Translations under genes and position numbers: made by a program | Shown here: piece by piece, positions 17,934 through 25,448 of the stretch | Numbering within the stretch: the stretch's first letter is position 1 | Layout: each line of letters starts with the position of its first letter | Assembly: GCA_964633205.1 (NCBI GenBank) | Contig: CAZWFN010000039.1 | Coordinates: forward strand, 1 to 45,553 | Length of the DNA: 45,553 nucleotides | Source of the DNA: CAYVQE01 sp964633205 | GTDB taxonomy: Bacteria > Myxococcota > B64-G9 | Direction of reading: 5' to 3' | Notes under the pieces: model-generated | The model's input: the letters and a program-made list of their open reading frames with translations, nothing else | Told to the model about the DNA's origin: nothing | Database searches by the model: none

Positions 17934-18812
17934 TCAGGGCACCAGCTGGGCCAGCCGGGTGACCACCACGTCGCTGCCGCCGCGGGCCTTGATCTCGGGG
18001 ATGATGCGCGGCAGCTCGGCCCGCGGCACCGCGGCCTTGACCGCGAAGCCGGCCTCGCCGTGCAGGGTGGAGATGGTGGGCTCGCGCATGCAGGGCAGCG
18101 CTGCGACCACCGACTCCAGCCGATCCGGCGGCACGTTGACCTCGACCATCACCCGCCGCCGCGCCTCGAGCACCGAGCCGAGCAGCAGACACAGCCGCTC
18201 CAGCGCATCGCGCACCCGGGGCCGCTGCAGCGCCCGCGGGCTGGCGTACAGCCGGGTCGACGAGCGCATCAGCTCGTCGACGATCTGCAGCCCGTTGGCG
18301 CGCAGGGTCGAGCCGGTAGCGGTGTTGTCGACGATGCAGTCGGCGTCGTCGGGCGGGAAGACCTCGGTGGCGCCGTAGGACAGGGCCAGCCTGGCATCGA
18401 GCCCGGTGCGCTCGATCCAGCCGCTGGTCAGCTGCTCGTACTCCGAGGCCACCACCAGCGGCCGGGCCGGCAGCCGGCCGTCGACCAGCAGCCCGTGCGG
18501 CGCGGCGGCCACCAGCCGCACCGGATCCAGCCCGGTATCGAGCAGCTCGACCAGGTCGGCGCCCTGCTCGGCCACCCAGTCGGCCCCGGCGAAGCCGGCA
18601 TCGCGCGAGCCGATGTGCAGCATCTGCACGATGTTCTGCGGCTTGAGCACCTTGACCGCGAAGCCCGGCAGCGAGATGCCCGGCCGGTAGTCGCGTTCGC
18701 CCAGGGCCACCTCGATGCCGGCGTCGGCCAGCAGGCCCAGCACGCCGCGCTGCATGCGGCCCTTGGGCAGGGCCAGCCGAATGACCTCCGGCTCGCTTTC
18801 GGCTATCGCCAT
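17934..18812 (-). CDS. hisG: ATP phosphoribosyltransferase, long form
   Basis: 292 residues from ATG 18812, with GGGAGGTGA upstream. It catalyses the first committed step, ATP plus PRPP to PR-ATP. Landmarks are RLALPKGRMQRGVLGLL, the type-II periplasmic-binding-protein-like fold with GFAGADWVAE, and the PRPP loop near DCIVDNTATGSTLRANGL. The C-terminal ~75 residues (VMVEVNVPPDRLESVVAALPCM...SDVVVTRLAQLV) form the ACT-like regulatory domain of long-form HisG, so histidine feedback inhibition is expected and HisZ is not needed. It is the first structural gene, downstream of the leader and attenuator. Confidence 0.96.
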   Translation of the reverse strand: MAIAESEPEVIRLALPKGRMQRGVLGLLADAGIEVALGERDYRPGISLPGFAVKVLKPQNIVQMLHIGSRDAGFAGADWVAEQGADLVELLDTGLDPVRLVAAAPHGLLVDGRLPARPLVVASEYEQLTSGWIERTGLDARLALSYGATEVFPPDDADCIVDNTATGSTLRANGLQIVDELMRSSTRLYASPRALQRPRVRDALERLCLLLGSVLEARRRVMVEVNVPPDRLESVVAALPCMREPTISTLHGEAGFAVKAAVPRAELPRIIPEIKARGGSDVVVTRLAQLVP

Positions 18813-18880
18813 TCCCCTCACCTCCCAGACCCAACCAACTTCCAGAACCGAGAATTCCGCGCGCAGCGGCCGAAACGCAA

Positions 18881-18906
18881 CGACGCCGGCTCAGGGGCCG
18901 GCGTCG
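18881..18906 (-). terminator. his attenuator hairpin
   Basis: A perfect 10-bp stem, CGACGCCGGC (18906-18897 on the minus strand) and GCCGGCGTCG (18890-18881), around a 6-base loop, followed by TTGCGTTT. It lies between the leader-peptide stop and hisG. A competing pairing joins GGCCGG (18946-18941) and GGTGG (18935-18931) with CCGGCC (18901-18896) and CCATC (18910-18906), which would prevent the terminator stem. The T-run is modest. Confidence 0.72.
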
Positions 18907-18928
18907 ATGGAGCTCGCGGCGCGCGAAA

Positions 18929-18966
18929 CACCACCGTCAACCGGCCTCGCCGGGATGGTGGTGATG
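18929..18966 (-). promoter_or_regulatory. his leader RNA 1:2 pairing segments
   Basis: The His-codon run (minus 18966-18955) contains CACCACC, and GGTGGTG (18935-18929) follows the leader stop, so the two can pair when no ribosome is on the leader. The second segment also takes part in the antiterminator pairing, giving three exclusive structures. Confidence 0.6.
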
Positions 18967-18993
18967 CCACTGCTGCAGCGCGCCGCCCAACAT
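18937..18993 (-). CDS. hisL: Histidine operon leader peptide
   Basis: A short ORF of 18 codons, MLGGALQQWHHHHPGEAG, ending in TGA. Four consecutive His codons (CAT CAC CAC CAT, minus 18966-18955) sit in its second half. It lies ~125 bases upstream of hisG on the same strand and is followed by a terminator hairpin, the arrangement known from his attenuation in enterobacteria, where the leader peptide carries seven His in a row. No sequence homology beyond the His run is expected or seen. No clear Shine-Dalgarno precedes the ATG, and the candidate promoter places the transcript start close to it, so it may be a leaderless mRNA. It is probably not a functional protein; its translation would sense charged tRNA-His. 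Confidence 0.78.
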   Translation of the reverse strand: MLGGALQQWHHHHPGEAG

Positions 18994-18999
18994 GCGCCA

Positions 19000-19028
19000 A
19001 TCGTGGTCCAATTCCACCTACCTGTCAA
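19000..19028 (-). promoter_or_regulatory. Candidate his operon promoter
   Basis: TTGACA (minus strand, 19028-19023), a 17-base spacer and CACGAT (19005-19000). The -35 is perfect and the -10 weak (3 of 6). Transcription would start within a few bases of the hisL ATG at 18993. Confidence 0.6.
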
Positions 19029-19132
19029 GCTTCCGCATCCGCCCGGGCGCGCGTCACCAGAACGTGGGAACCCGGGGCGTTTCGTGGTATCCTGGCGCTG
19101 GTTCGTTTCAGCCTATGAAGGAGGCTTGGCCC

Positions 19133-19558
19133 TTGTTCGGTTCGAATCGGGTTGGTGTTTTGCTGGCAACGGTTCTGGTCGGATTGGCGGCCCTGGGAGG
19201 CATGGCGGGCTGCGAGGATGACGAGAAGCTGGCGCCGAGCCAGGAGCTGCTCGAACGGCTGTTCGAGGCGGGCTTTTCAATCGAGCGCGATCAGGTGCGG
19301 GCGGGGCCGGTCAATCAGATGCTGGACTACGTCACCTCGGAGTGCTACCGCGCCTACCACCACCCCACCGAGATGTTCCTGTGCTTCCACCACTTCAAGA
19401 CCGGCATCAAGGCCCGCGAGGCCCGGGTGGCGCTCGACCGGCGCAGGTGGCCCCCGGGACGCTACTGGGCCACCAAGGCCCGCGGCCGCAGCGTGGTGCT
19501 GGTCGACGCCCAGCTCAAGGACCGGCCGGTGGCCAACAAGCTGATCCGCTTCTTCTGA
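19133..19558 (+). CDS. Small lipoprotein of unknown function
   Basis: 141 residues from TTG 19133, chosen for AAGGAGG 8 bases upstream; ATG 19115 is in frame but has no ribosome site. The signal peptide runs LFGSNRVGVLLATVLVGLAALGGMAGC, with a good lipobox (GMAGC) and acidic residues after the Cys (EDDEK). The mature part is a small mixed domain with four more Cys/aromatic-rich patches (YVTSECYRAYHHPTEMFLCFHHFKTGI), so a disulfide between the two Cys is likely, and it ends in a short basic strand region. It is divergent from the his operon. No family recognised. Confidence 0.72.
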   Translation: MFGSNRVGVLLATVLVGLAALGGMAGCEDDEKLAPSQELLERLFEAGFSIERDQVRAGPVNQMLDYVTSECYRAYHHPTEMFLCFHHFKTGIKAREARVALDRRRWPPGRYWATKARGRSVVLVDAQLKDRPVANKLIRFF

Positions 19559-19625
19559 GTCATCGCCCCCGATGGGCCGCTGCAGAACGACCTTCACCCG
19601 CAAGCTGCACGTGATCTGAGCTTCA

Positions 19626-21704
19626 TCAGGGACAGCCGCCCACCTCGCGCCAGGCCAGCACCTGGCCTTGGCTCTCGTCGATGAAGCCGTAGAAGCGCGC
19701 CAGCCAGTAGGGCTCGCTCAGGTCGCGGCCCGGCGACTGCACCTGGCCGTCGACCGGCCGGGGATCGCCGATGCCAAAAGGGCTGCGCTGCCACATGTAG
19801 TCGGCGTAGCGGCGCAGCGATGCGGGCAGGCCCTCGCTGGCCAGGCCCTCGGCGCACTGCCCGTCGCCGAATTCGCACTCGGCCGCCCGGCCGTCGCAGG
19901 CGTAAGAGATGTCGCGGTGCTCGAGCGGGATGCCGAACAGGGTCACCGGCTCCTCGCAGGTATGCCGCTCGTCGGCCGTGGGGCAGCGCACCTCGGTGCC
20001 GGCCGGCAGCCGGTCGAGGATCTGCTGGCGCGACACGTCGTGGGTGCGCCGCGGCGCGTTCTGCACGCCGTCGTTGCCGCCGAAGTCGTGTAGCTGGGCG
20101 ACCAGCTCGTAGATCGCCCGCTGGCGCTCGCTGGCCACCGCGGCCGGCACCACCCCGGCGTACATGGCGTTGAACTTGGCGCTCTTGTGGTCATAGAGCG
20201 CCTTTCGCCAGATCTCCTCCTCCATCACCGCGATCATGCGCTGGCGCAGCTCGCCGTCCGGCAACATGGTGACGAACTGCCAGTGGGTGCCGTAGGTGAT
20301 GTGATCGCCGTAGTACTTGAAGCAGTAGTCGGGCTGGCGGAAGGCCATCATGGTGTCGGCCACCGCGGGCGCGTCCAGCTCGCCGATCAGCTCGTCGAAC
20401 AAGAAGCTGCGGTACTGCTCCTCGCCGGTCAGATAGTAGGCGATGGTGGCCAGGTGCATCAGGTGCGAGGCATCACCGCCGCGCAGCGAGACGATGTAGA
20501 AGTGATCGATCTGGCCGGGCACCGGCTGCTCGGGCTCGGACAGGTCGGCGGCCAGGTCCAGCATGTCGGTCATGAAGGCATCCGACGCGGCGTCGATCAC
20601 GCGGTAGGGCTCGAGCTGCACTTGCTCGGGGCAGGAGCGATCGAAGCCGTCCCGGTTGGCCGGGTTGATGCCCAGGTGGACGTACCACACCAGCCGGTCG
20701 AGCTGCATCAGGTCGGGGTCGCCCGGATCGAGCTGTATATCGGCGCCGGCGAAGTAGTCGGAGATCTCGGCCAGCACCTCGGGGTTGTCCTGCAGGTTGA
20801 TGATCTCCATGCGCCGCAGCCGCTTGAGGTAGCAGGTCAGAGCCTCGACGATGGCCGCCTTGAGCTGCTCGTCGGCGAGCAGGTCGTAGACGATGGGAAA
20901 GGCCATCATGGGGCCGGTGTACTGGTCGATCGAGGGGTGGCCGTTCCACATCGGCGTGCCCTGGACCAGCTGTCCCTGCTCGTCGGGCAGGCCCGCGGTG
21001 TAGGCCTCGGGCAGCCCGGCGACCAGGTCGGCCTCGGCGATGGGCAGATCGCGGGTGGCGCCCGGCTCGCCCCAGTGGACGATGAGCTGATCCGAGTTGG
21101 GGCCGCGCTCCGGGTAGCGCAGGTAGTGGTAGCGCGCCAGGTAGCCCGGGATGCCGGTCACCTGGAAGTTGCGCAGCAGGGCGCGGGTCTTGTCCTCCAT
21201 GCGCCGGTAGTCGGCCCGGGTGCCGGTGGCCACGTAGCGAAAGGCATCGGCCACCAGGGCGGCGCCGGTCCAGATGGCCGCGTCGCCGCAACCGGCCCAG
21301 CGGTCGAAAACGGCGGCATCGCCCCACTCGGCCTCCGGCGTGGCGCCCGGCATGGGGCCGGTGAACACCCGCTCGGCGGTCAGCCCGGCCGGCGAGGCGT
21401 ACAGGTCGTACCAGCGGTCGTAAAGGTAGACCCGCTCCAGCAGCGGATCCGGCTGGTCGACGAACTCGCCGCTGGCCGTATCGTAGACGGCGCAGCGTTG
21501 CAGCCGGCCGTCGACGCAGCGTTGCTGCTGATAGATCGGACAGGACGCCACCCCGCTGCCGGCCAGCGGATCGGCCGGCGGCTCGGCCACGGTGGGTTGC
21601 GGCGCAAAGGCCGGCGGACCTCCGTCCTCACCGCTGCCGTCGCCACCGCCGCAGCCCAGCGCCAGCAGAACCGCCGCGGCCCAGAGCAGAAAAGACCGAG
21701 CCAT
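19626..21704 (-). CDS. Large lipoprotein, probable alpha-helical barrel enzyme, function unknown
   Basis: 692 residues from ATG 21704, with GAGGAGGTGGTC upstream. The signal ends in LLALGC, a good lipobox, followed by a Gly/Asp/Glu linker. Residues ~40-70 hold a Cys pair (SCPIYQQQRCVDGRLQRC). The long central region is mainly helical with repeated aromatic-rich segments (GCGDAAIWTGAALVADAFRYVATG, HYLRYPERGPNS, YTGPMMAFPIVYDLLAD, GGDASHLMHLATIAYYLTGEEQYRSF), reminiscent of (alpha/alpha)6-barrel carbohydrate-active proteins. I cannot assign a family or catalytic residues. A second Cys-containing region lies near 570-630. It is probably a surface or periplasmic protein. Confidence 0.8.
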   Translation of the reverse strand: MARSFLLWAAAVLLALGCGGGDGSGEDGGPPAFAPQPTVAEPPADPLAGSGVASCPIYQQQRCVDGRLQRCAVYDTASGEFVDQPDPLLERVYLYDRWYDLYASPAGLTAERVFTGPMPGATPEAEWGDAAVFDRWAGCGDAAIWTGAALVADAFRYVATGTRADYRRMEDKTRALLRNFQVTGIPGYLARYHYLRYPERGPNSDQLIVHWGEPGATRDLPIAEADLVAGLPEAYTAGLPDEQGQLVQGTPMWNGHPSIDQYTGPMMAFPIVYDLLADEQLKAAIVEALTCYLKRLRRMEIINLQDNPEVLAEISDYFAGADIQLDPGDPDLMQLDRLVWYVHLGINPANRDGFDRSCPEQVQLEPYRVIDAASDAFMTDMLDLAADLSEPEQPVPGQIDHFYIVSLRGGDASHLMHLATIAYYLTGEEQYRSFLFDELIGELDAPAVADTMMAFRQPDYCFKYYGDHITYGTHWQFVTMLPDGELRQRMIAVMEEEIWRKALYDHKSAKFNAMYAGVVPAAVASERQRAIYELVAQLHDFGGNDGVQNAPRRTHDVSRQQILDRLPAGTEVRCPTADERHTCEEPVTLFGIPLEHRDISYACDGRAAECEFGDGQCAEGLASEGLPASLRRYADYMWQRSPFGIGDPRPVDGQVQSPGRDLSEPYWLARFYGFIDESQGQVLAWREVGGCP

Positions 21705-21817
21705 GACCACCTCCTCGGCAAAGTGCTTGCAGTTACAGAGATTCTTCCATGGCCCGGCCCGGGGCCGCAAGCTGCTCGGCAATCGGGATCGAAAAAAGAA
21801 AAAAGCCATTTTCGGGA

Positions 21818-21847
21818 TTGACTAGTCCGTCCGTTTCGATCTAGACT
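21818..21847 (+). promoter_or_regulatory. Candidate promoter of the TetR/SDR operon
   Basis: TTGACT (21818-21823), an 18-base spacer and TAGACT (21842-21847). A palindrome GACTAGTC overlaps the -35, which would be a plausible but unproven site for the TetR regulator encoded in this operon. Confidence 0.5.
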
Positions 21848-21892
21848 GGGTTACAGAGCCGAGGAACAACGACTGTAGGCGGGAGGACGAGC

Positions 21893-22405
21893 ATGGAATC
21901 GGTTACCAGCGCGGAACCAGCGGCGGCCCACACCGGCGGCCGGCTGGCCTTTCGGATGCGCGAAACCATGGCCGGCGAGCACCGTTTCGTCGACGGCGCC
22001 GGCCCGCCGGGCAGCCATCCGCTCAGCTTCACCCTGGACTGGGGTCCCGAGAGGCTGGCCGCCTATCTCAATCCACTGGATGCCGGCTTCATGCTCAACC
22101 GGGCCGTGGGCGAGATCGACGTCGGCGGGCTGGTGCGCGCGGCGCCGTGCAGCGGCGAGCTCGAGCTGCGCTACCTGCGCGACGCCAGCATCGTCTACCG
22201 GCTGGACTTCGCCGGCCCCGACGGCAGCGCCTACCGCTACCAGGGCTGCAAGAGCGACATCCGGCCCTGGAACCTGCACCGCACGCACACCACCTGCCGC
22301 GGTACCATCGAACGGCTGAGCGACGGCCGCATCATCAGCGAGTCCACGGTCTACTTCGACCTGCACACGCTGCCGGCCTTTCTGGCCTCGTTCCGGCTGG
22401 GCTGA
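21893..22405 (+). CDS. Conserved protein of unknown function, likely lipid or steroid related
   Basis: 170 residues, start backed by GGGAGG 6 bases before ATG. No signal peptide. The protein begins ~LAFRMRETMAGEHRFVDGAG and continues with strand-rich sequence (LSFTLDWGPERLAAYLNPLDAGFMLNRAVGEI, GELELRYLRDASIVYRLDFAGPDGSAYRYQGCKSDIRPWNLHRTHTTCRGTIE). From memory this resembles a domain found with GMC oxidoreductases and alpha/beta hydrolases of the cholesterol-oxidase group, but I am not certain. It starts an operon with a TetR regulator and an SDR, which suggests metabolism of a hydrophobic alcohol or ketone. Confidence 0.75.
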   Translation: MESVTSAEPAAAHTGGRLAFRMRETMAGEHRFVDGAGPPGSHPLSFTLDWGPERLAAYLNPLDAGFMLNRAVGEIDVGGLVRAAPCSGELELRYLRDASIVYRLDFAGPDGSAYRYQGCKSDIRPWNLHRTHTTCRGTIERLSDGRIISESTVYFDLHTLPAFLASFRLG

Positions 22406-22416
22406 AGGGGACGCGC

Positions 22417-23088
22417 TTGCCCACCGCCCGGAGACAGCGCAAGGACGCCGCGCGCAAGGCGCAGACGCGGCGCAAGCTGCTCGACGCGGCCGCCGCGGTT
22501 TTCGCCCGCGACGGCTTCCACGCCCCGCGCATCTCCGACATCGTGGGCGCGGCCGGCGTGGGCCAGGGCACCTTCTACCGCTACTTCGACTCCAAGCGGG
22601 CCATCTTCGACGCCCTGTTCGACCGCCTGCTCCAGGAGCTGCTGGCCGAGTTCCAGCCCATGAGCGAGCAGCTGCCGCGCGACCTGGCCGAGTACCACCG
22701 CGCCTCGCGGGCGGTGGTGGGCCGGCTGGCCGCCGTGCTCGAACGCGAACGGGCGCTGGTGCTGCTGCTGCTGCGCCAGGGCGCCTCGATCGACGCCGAC
22801 TTCGCCGCCAAGCTGAATCGCACCACCGACCGCTTCGCCCAGATGGCGCAATTCTACCTGGAGCACGCCATCGCCAACGGCTTCGCCCGACCCTGCGACG
22901 CCGGGCTGGTGGCCCGCGGCCTGGTGGGCATGGCGCTGCACCTGCTGGAGCGCTGGCTGGACGACGGGCTGGAAGGACGCAGCGCCGAGGCGGTGGTCGA
23001 CGAGATGGTCGAGTTCGCCTTCGCGGGCTTCGGTCCGCCAGCCACGGGTCAGCAGCGCGCGCAGGCTGCTGCGAGGAGAGGGAGCTGA
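22417..23088 (+). CDS. TetR-family transcriptional regulator
   Basis: 223 residues from TTG 22417, placed by AGGGGA 5 bases upstream. The N-terminus is basic and followed by a canonical TetR helix-turn-helix (LLDAAAAVFARDGFHAPRISDIVGAAGVGQGTFYRYFDSKRAIFDAL, ~22-68). The C-terminal ligand-binding domain is all-helical and Leu-rich (LERERALVLLLLRQGASID, ARGLVGMALHLLERWL). It is 11 bases after the unknown protein and 2 bases before the SDR, so it is in one operon and probably represses it, with an unknown, likely hydrophobic, inducer. Confidence 0.93.
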   Translation: MPTARRQRKDAARKAQTRRKLLDAAAAVFARDGFHAPRISDIVGAAGVGQGTFYRYFDSKRAIFDALFDRLLQELLAEFQPMSEQLPRDLAEYHRASRAVVGRLAAVLERERALVLLLLRQGASIDADFAAKLNRTTDRFAQMAQFYLEHAIANGFARPCDAGLVARGLVGMALHLLERWLDDGLEGRSAEAVVDEMVEFAFAGFGPPATGQQRAQAAARRGS

Positions 23089-23090
23089 GC

Positions 23091-23897
23091 ATGAGCCGGA
23101 TGGAGAACAAACGGGTGCTGATCACCGGCGGAGCGCGCGGCATCGGCCTGGCCACCGCGCGGGCCTTCGCCGCGGCCGGGGCCGAGCTGATCCTGACCGA
23201 TCTGGACGAGGCCGCGCTGGCCGCCGCCCGCGACGAGCTGGCCGCCGCCCGGGTGCACACCCGGCGGGTGGACGTGACCGACGCGGCCGCGGTGGCCGCG
23301 CTGGCCGAGTGGGTCGAGAGCGAGCTGGGCGGGCTGGACGTGCTGATCAACAACGCCGGCATCGGCCATCACGGCGAGATCGCCAGGACCACCCTCGACA
23401 CCTGGCGCAAGCTGGTGGCGGTCAACCTGATGGGGCCCGTCCACCACCTGGACGCCTTTCTGCCGGGCATGATCGAGCGCGGCGCCGGCCAGGTGGTCAA
23501 CGTCTCGTCGGGCCAGGCCTTCTTCCGCATGCCCACCTGGGGCGCCTACGCGGCCATCAAGGCGGCGCTGGGCGTACTCAGCGAGGTGCTGCACTACGAA
23601 GTGCGCAAGCACGGCATCGCGGTGACCACGGTCTATCCCTACATGGTCAACACCGGCTTCTACGACGGTGTCGAGGGCGAGACCTGGGCCGGCCGGCTGT
23701 CGATGAAGCTGCTGCCCTACTACTCGGACAGCCCGGAGAAGGTGGGCCGGCGCATCTTCGAGGCGGTGCGGCGGCGCAGGCGGGTCGAGCTGATCAGCCC
23801 CATCAACGAGGTGGCCTTCTACGGCCGGGTGCTGCCGCTGTTCAACCAGCTCATGTCGCGCACCAGCGCCTACTTCCTGGCCGGCGGGGCCGACTGA
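23091..23897 (+). CDS. Short-chain dehydrogenase/reductase
   Basis: 268 residues with ATG two bases after the TetR stop. It has the classical SDR signature: TGGARGIG (NAD(P) loop), DVTD, NNAG, NVSSGQ with Ser, and YAAIK (Tyr-x3-Lys). Asp after the second strand (LTDLDEA) favours NAD(H). The C-terminus carries a basic cluster (VRRRRRVELISP) and an amphipathic tail (LPLFNQLMSRTSAYFLAG), reminiscent of SDRs that act on membrane lipids or sterols. The 3' end overlaps the convergent peptidase-like gene by 28 bases. Substrate unknown. Confidence 0.92.
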   Translation: MSRMENKRVLITGGARGIGLATARAFAAAGAELILTDLDEAALAAARDELAAARVHTRRVDVTDAAAVAALAEWVESELGGLDVLINNAGIGHHGEIARTTLDTWRKLVAVNLMGPVHHLDAFLPGMIERGAGQVVNVSSGQAFFRMPTWGAYAAIKAALGVLSEVLHYEVRKHGIAVTTVYPYMVNTGFYDGVEGETWAGRLSMKLLPYYSDSPEKVGRRIFEAVRRRRRVELISPINEVAFYGRVLPLFNQLMSRTSAYFLAGGAD

Positions 23898-25324
23898 GGG
23901 CCGCGGCGGCGGCCGATCAGAACCAACAGCCCCCCCAGGGCCACGGCCAACAGCGGCGCGGCCGGGAACCAACGCGAAAACCAGCCCGGCGCGAGCGGCG
24001 GCGGGGTGGCCGGCGCGGCCACGGCGATGGGCGGCGGGGCCGGCAGCTCGGGCAGCGGCCGGTCGGCGGCGGCCGCCGCCTGCGCGCGCAGCTTTTCGTT
24101 CGGCGGAGCGGTGTCGTCCCAGTGGGGGTAGTCCAGCTCCAGCTTGCGCATCCGGAAGTGGCGCTCGACCCAGTCGATCAGCTCGGGGCTCAGGTTCAGA
24201 TCGCGGCTCTGCTCGGCGCCCGTCAGATCGAAGCTGCGCCGGCGGCCGTCGGGGGCCGCGAGCGTCAGCCGGCGCGGCAGGGCCAGCGCGCTGAAGTCGA
24301 CCGCCCGGGCGTCGTAGTGGTTGGAGCGCAGCGCCCCGGAGCGGGTGGCGTAGACCACGTCGTAGGCGTCGGCCATGCGCCGGGCCGCCTCCACCGTGGC
24401 CCGCCAGCCGCCGGGGTGGAACCAGCGGATGGGCACGTCCAACTCCCACTCCTGGTTGACCCGCTCCAGCTCGCGCACGAAGCGGATCACCGCCGCCCGG
24501 TTCTTCTTGCGGCTCAAAGCGAAGGCGCCCCACATCAGGTAGCCGCGGCGGCGGCGGCGCACCGTGGTGTACAGGCCCACCTCGGCGCCCTGGGCCTCGA
24601 GCTGCTCGATCAGCGAGCGCACCCGGGCGGCGAAGGTGCCCGACGGGTTCTGCTCGGCCAGGGCCCGCAGCTTGCGCTCGCGGCCGCGGGGGTTTTTGTA
24701 GCGCATCACCCAGTTGGGCCCCAGCACGGCGCCGTCGGCGGCCGGGGGCATGTCTGGACGGCGCTCGGGCCGGTCCACGGCCAGCTGCTGGCGGTGGTGC
24801 GGATAGCTGCGCGGGCCGCGCGACTCCAGGCGGAAGACCTCCTGCGGGTGCACCAGGGCGCCCACCTTGCGCACGCGGCCCGGCAGCAGAAACACCCGCC
24901 GGCCATACAGCCCGGCGCGGCCGGCGCGCAGCACGTCGTCGAGCAGCAGCAGCAGATCGTGGGGGTCCACCGGCCGCTTGAGCCCCTCGCGCAGCACCCG
25001 GGTGAAGGGCTCGCCGCGCCGGGTGCGTGCCAGGCGCAGCAGCAGCGCCCCGTCGACGCCGGTGCCGGCGAAGTCCAGCGTCCAGCGGCCGAGCAGGCGG
25101 CCAGCCTGGGCGTAGGCGCGGCGGTAGTCGGGCTGCTCGGGGTCGAGCCGGATCAGGTCGAGGCGATCGTCGATCGGGATGCGCCGCGGCCAGGAGCGCT
25201 CGACCGCCCCACCCTGCCCGGTCTGTCCTTTTTGTCCGGCCTGCACCGCAGCGGCGGCCGACAGCAGCCCGAGCACGGCCATCGCCGGCAGCACAGGGGT
25301 CGGGACGCGGAGACGGGACGGCAT
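23870..25324 (-). CDS. Exported membrane-anchored M15-like peptidase
   Basis: 484 residues from ATG 25324; an upstream GTG-type start near 25354 is not supported by a ribosome site. N-terminal signal (TPVLPAMAVLGLLSAAAAVQA), C-terminal transmembrane helix (AAPLLAVALGGLLVLIG) followed by RRR, so the body faces the periplasm. Around residue ~360 the string YATRSGALRSNHYDARAVDFSALALP has the S-x-H-x6-D pattern of M15 (VanY/DacB-like) zinc peptidases, and LELDYPHWDD may provide the second His region. A D-Ala-D-Ala or L,D/endopeptidase role in peptidoglycan is therefore possible, but the Zn-ligand set is not complete to the eye. A charged middle (KKNRAAVIRFVRELERVNQEWEL) separates the N-terminal half, which has no known domain. 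Confidence 0.72.
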   Translation of the reverse strand: MPSRLRVPTPVLPAMAVLGLLSAAAAVQAGQKGQTGQGGAVERSWPRRIPIDDRLDLIRLDPEQPDYRRAYAQAGRLLGRWTLDFAGTGVDGALLLRLARTRRGEPFTRVLREGLKRPVDPHDLLLLLDDVLRAGRAGLYGRRVFLLPGRVRKVGALVHPQEVFRLESRGPRSYPHHRQQLAVDRPERRPDMPPAADGAVLGPNWVMRYKNPRGRERKLRALAEQNPSGTFAARVRSLIEQLEAQGAEVGLYTTVRRRRRGYLMWGAFALSRKKNRAAVIRFVRELERVNQEWELDVPIRWFHPGGWRATVEAARRMADAYDVVYATRSGALRSNHYDARAVDFSALALPRRLTLAAPDGRRRSFDLTGAEQSRDLNLSPELIDWVERHFRMRKLELDYPHWDDTAPPNEKLRAQAAAAADRPLPELPAPPPIAVAAPATPPPLAPGWFSRWFPAAPLLAVALGGLLVLIGRRRGPQSAPPARK

Positions 25325-25341
25325 CGTTCTTCTATCCGTAG

Positions 25342-25362
25342 GGGCGGGGTTCATCCCCGCCC
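25342..25362 (+). repeat. GC hairpin element, copy 1
   Basis: GGGCGGGG, 5-base loop, CCCCGCCC in the region CCGTAGGGGCGGGGTT; a reverse-complement copy that differs by one base in the loop lies at 34285-34305. Elements of this type are common dispersed intergenic repeats in environmental bacterial genomes. Confidence 0.8.
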
Positions 25363-25448
25363 GCAGGCGCCCAGCGTGGTCCGGGCGGGGACAATAAGGA
25401 TTACAGCAGCCATTGCGTCAGCCCTTCTCATGACCTTGACGACTCCCT

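Noticed and set aside
18818..19000. 60-residue minus ORF over the his leader
   Set aside because: It is a different frame from the leader peptide and Arg/Pro-rich with no support.
16482..19118. Very long plus-strand ORF (878 residues) antisense to hisC/hisG
   Set aside because: High GC makes long antisense frames; the translation is low-complexity (Gln/Gly/Ala/His) and the opposite strand has recognised enzymes.
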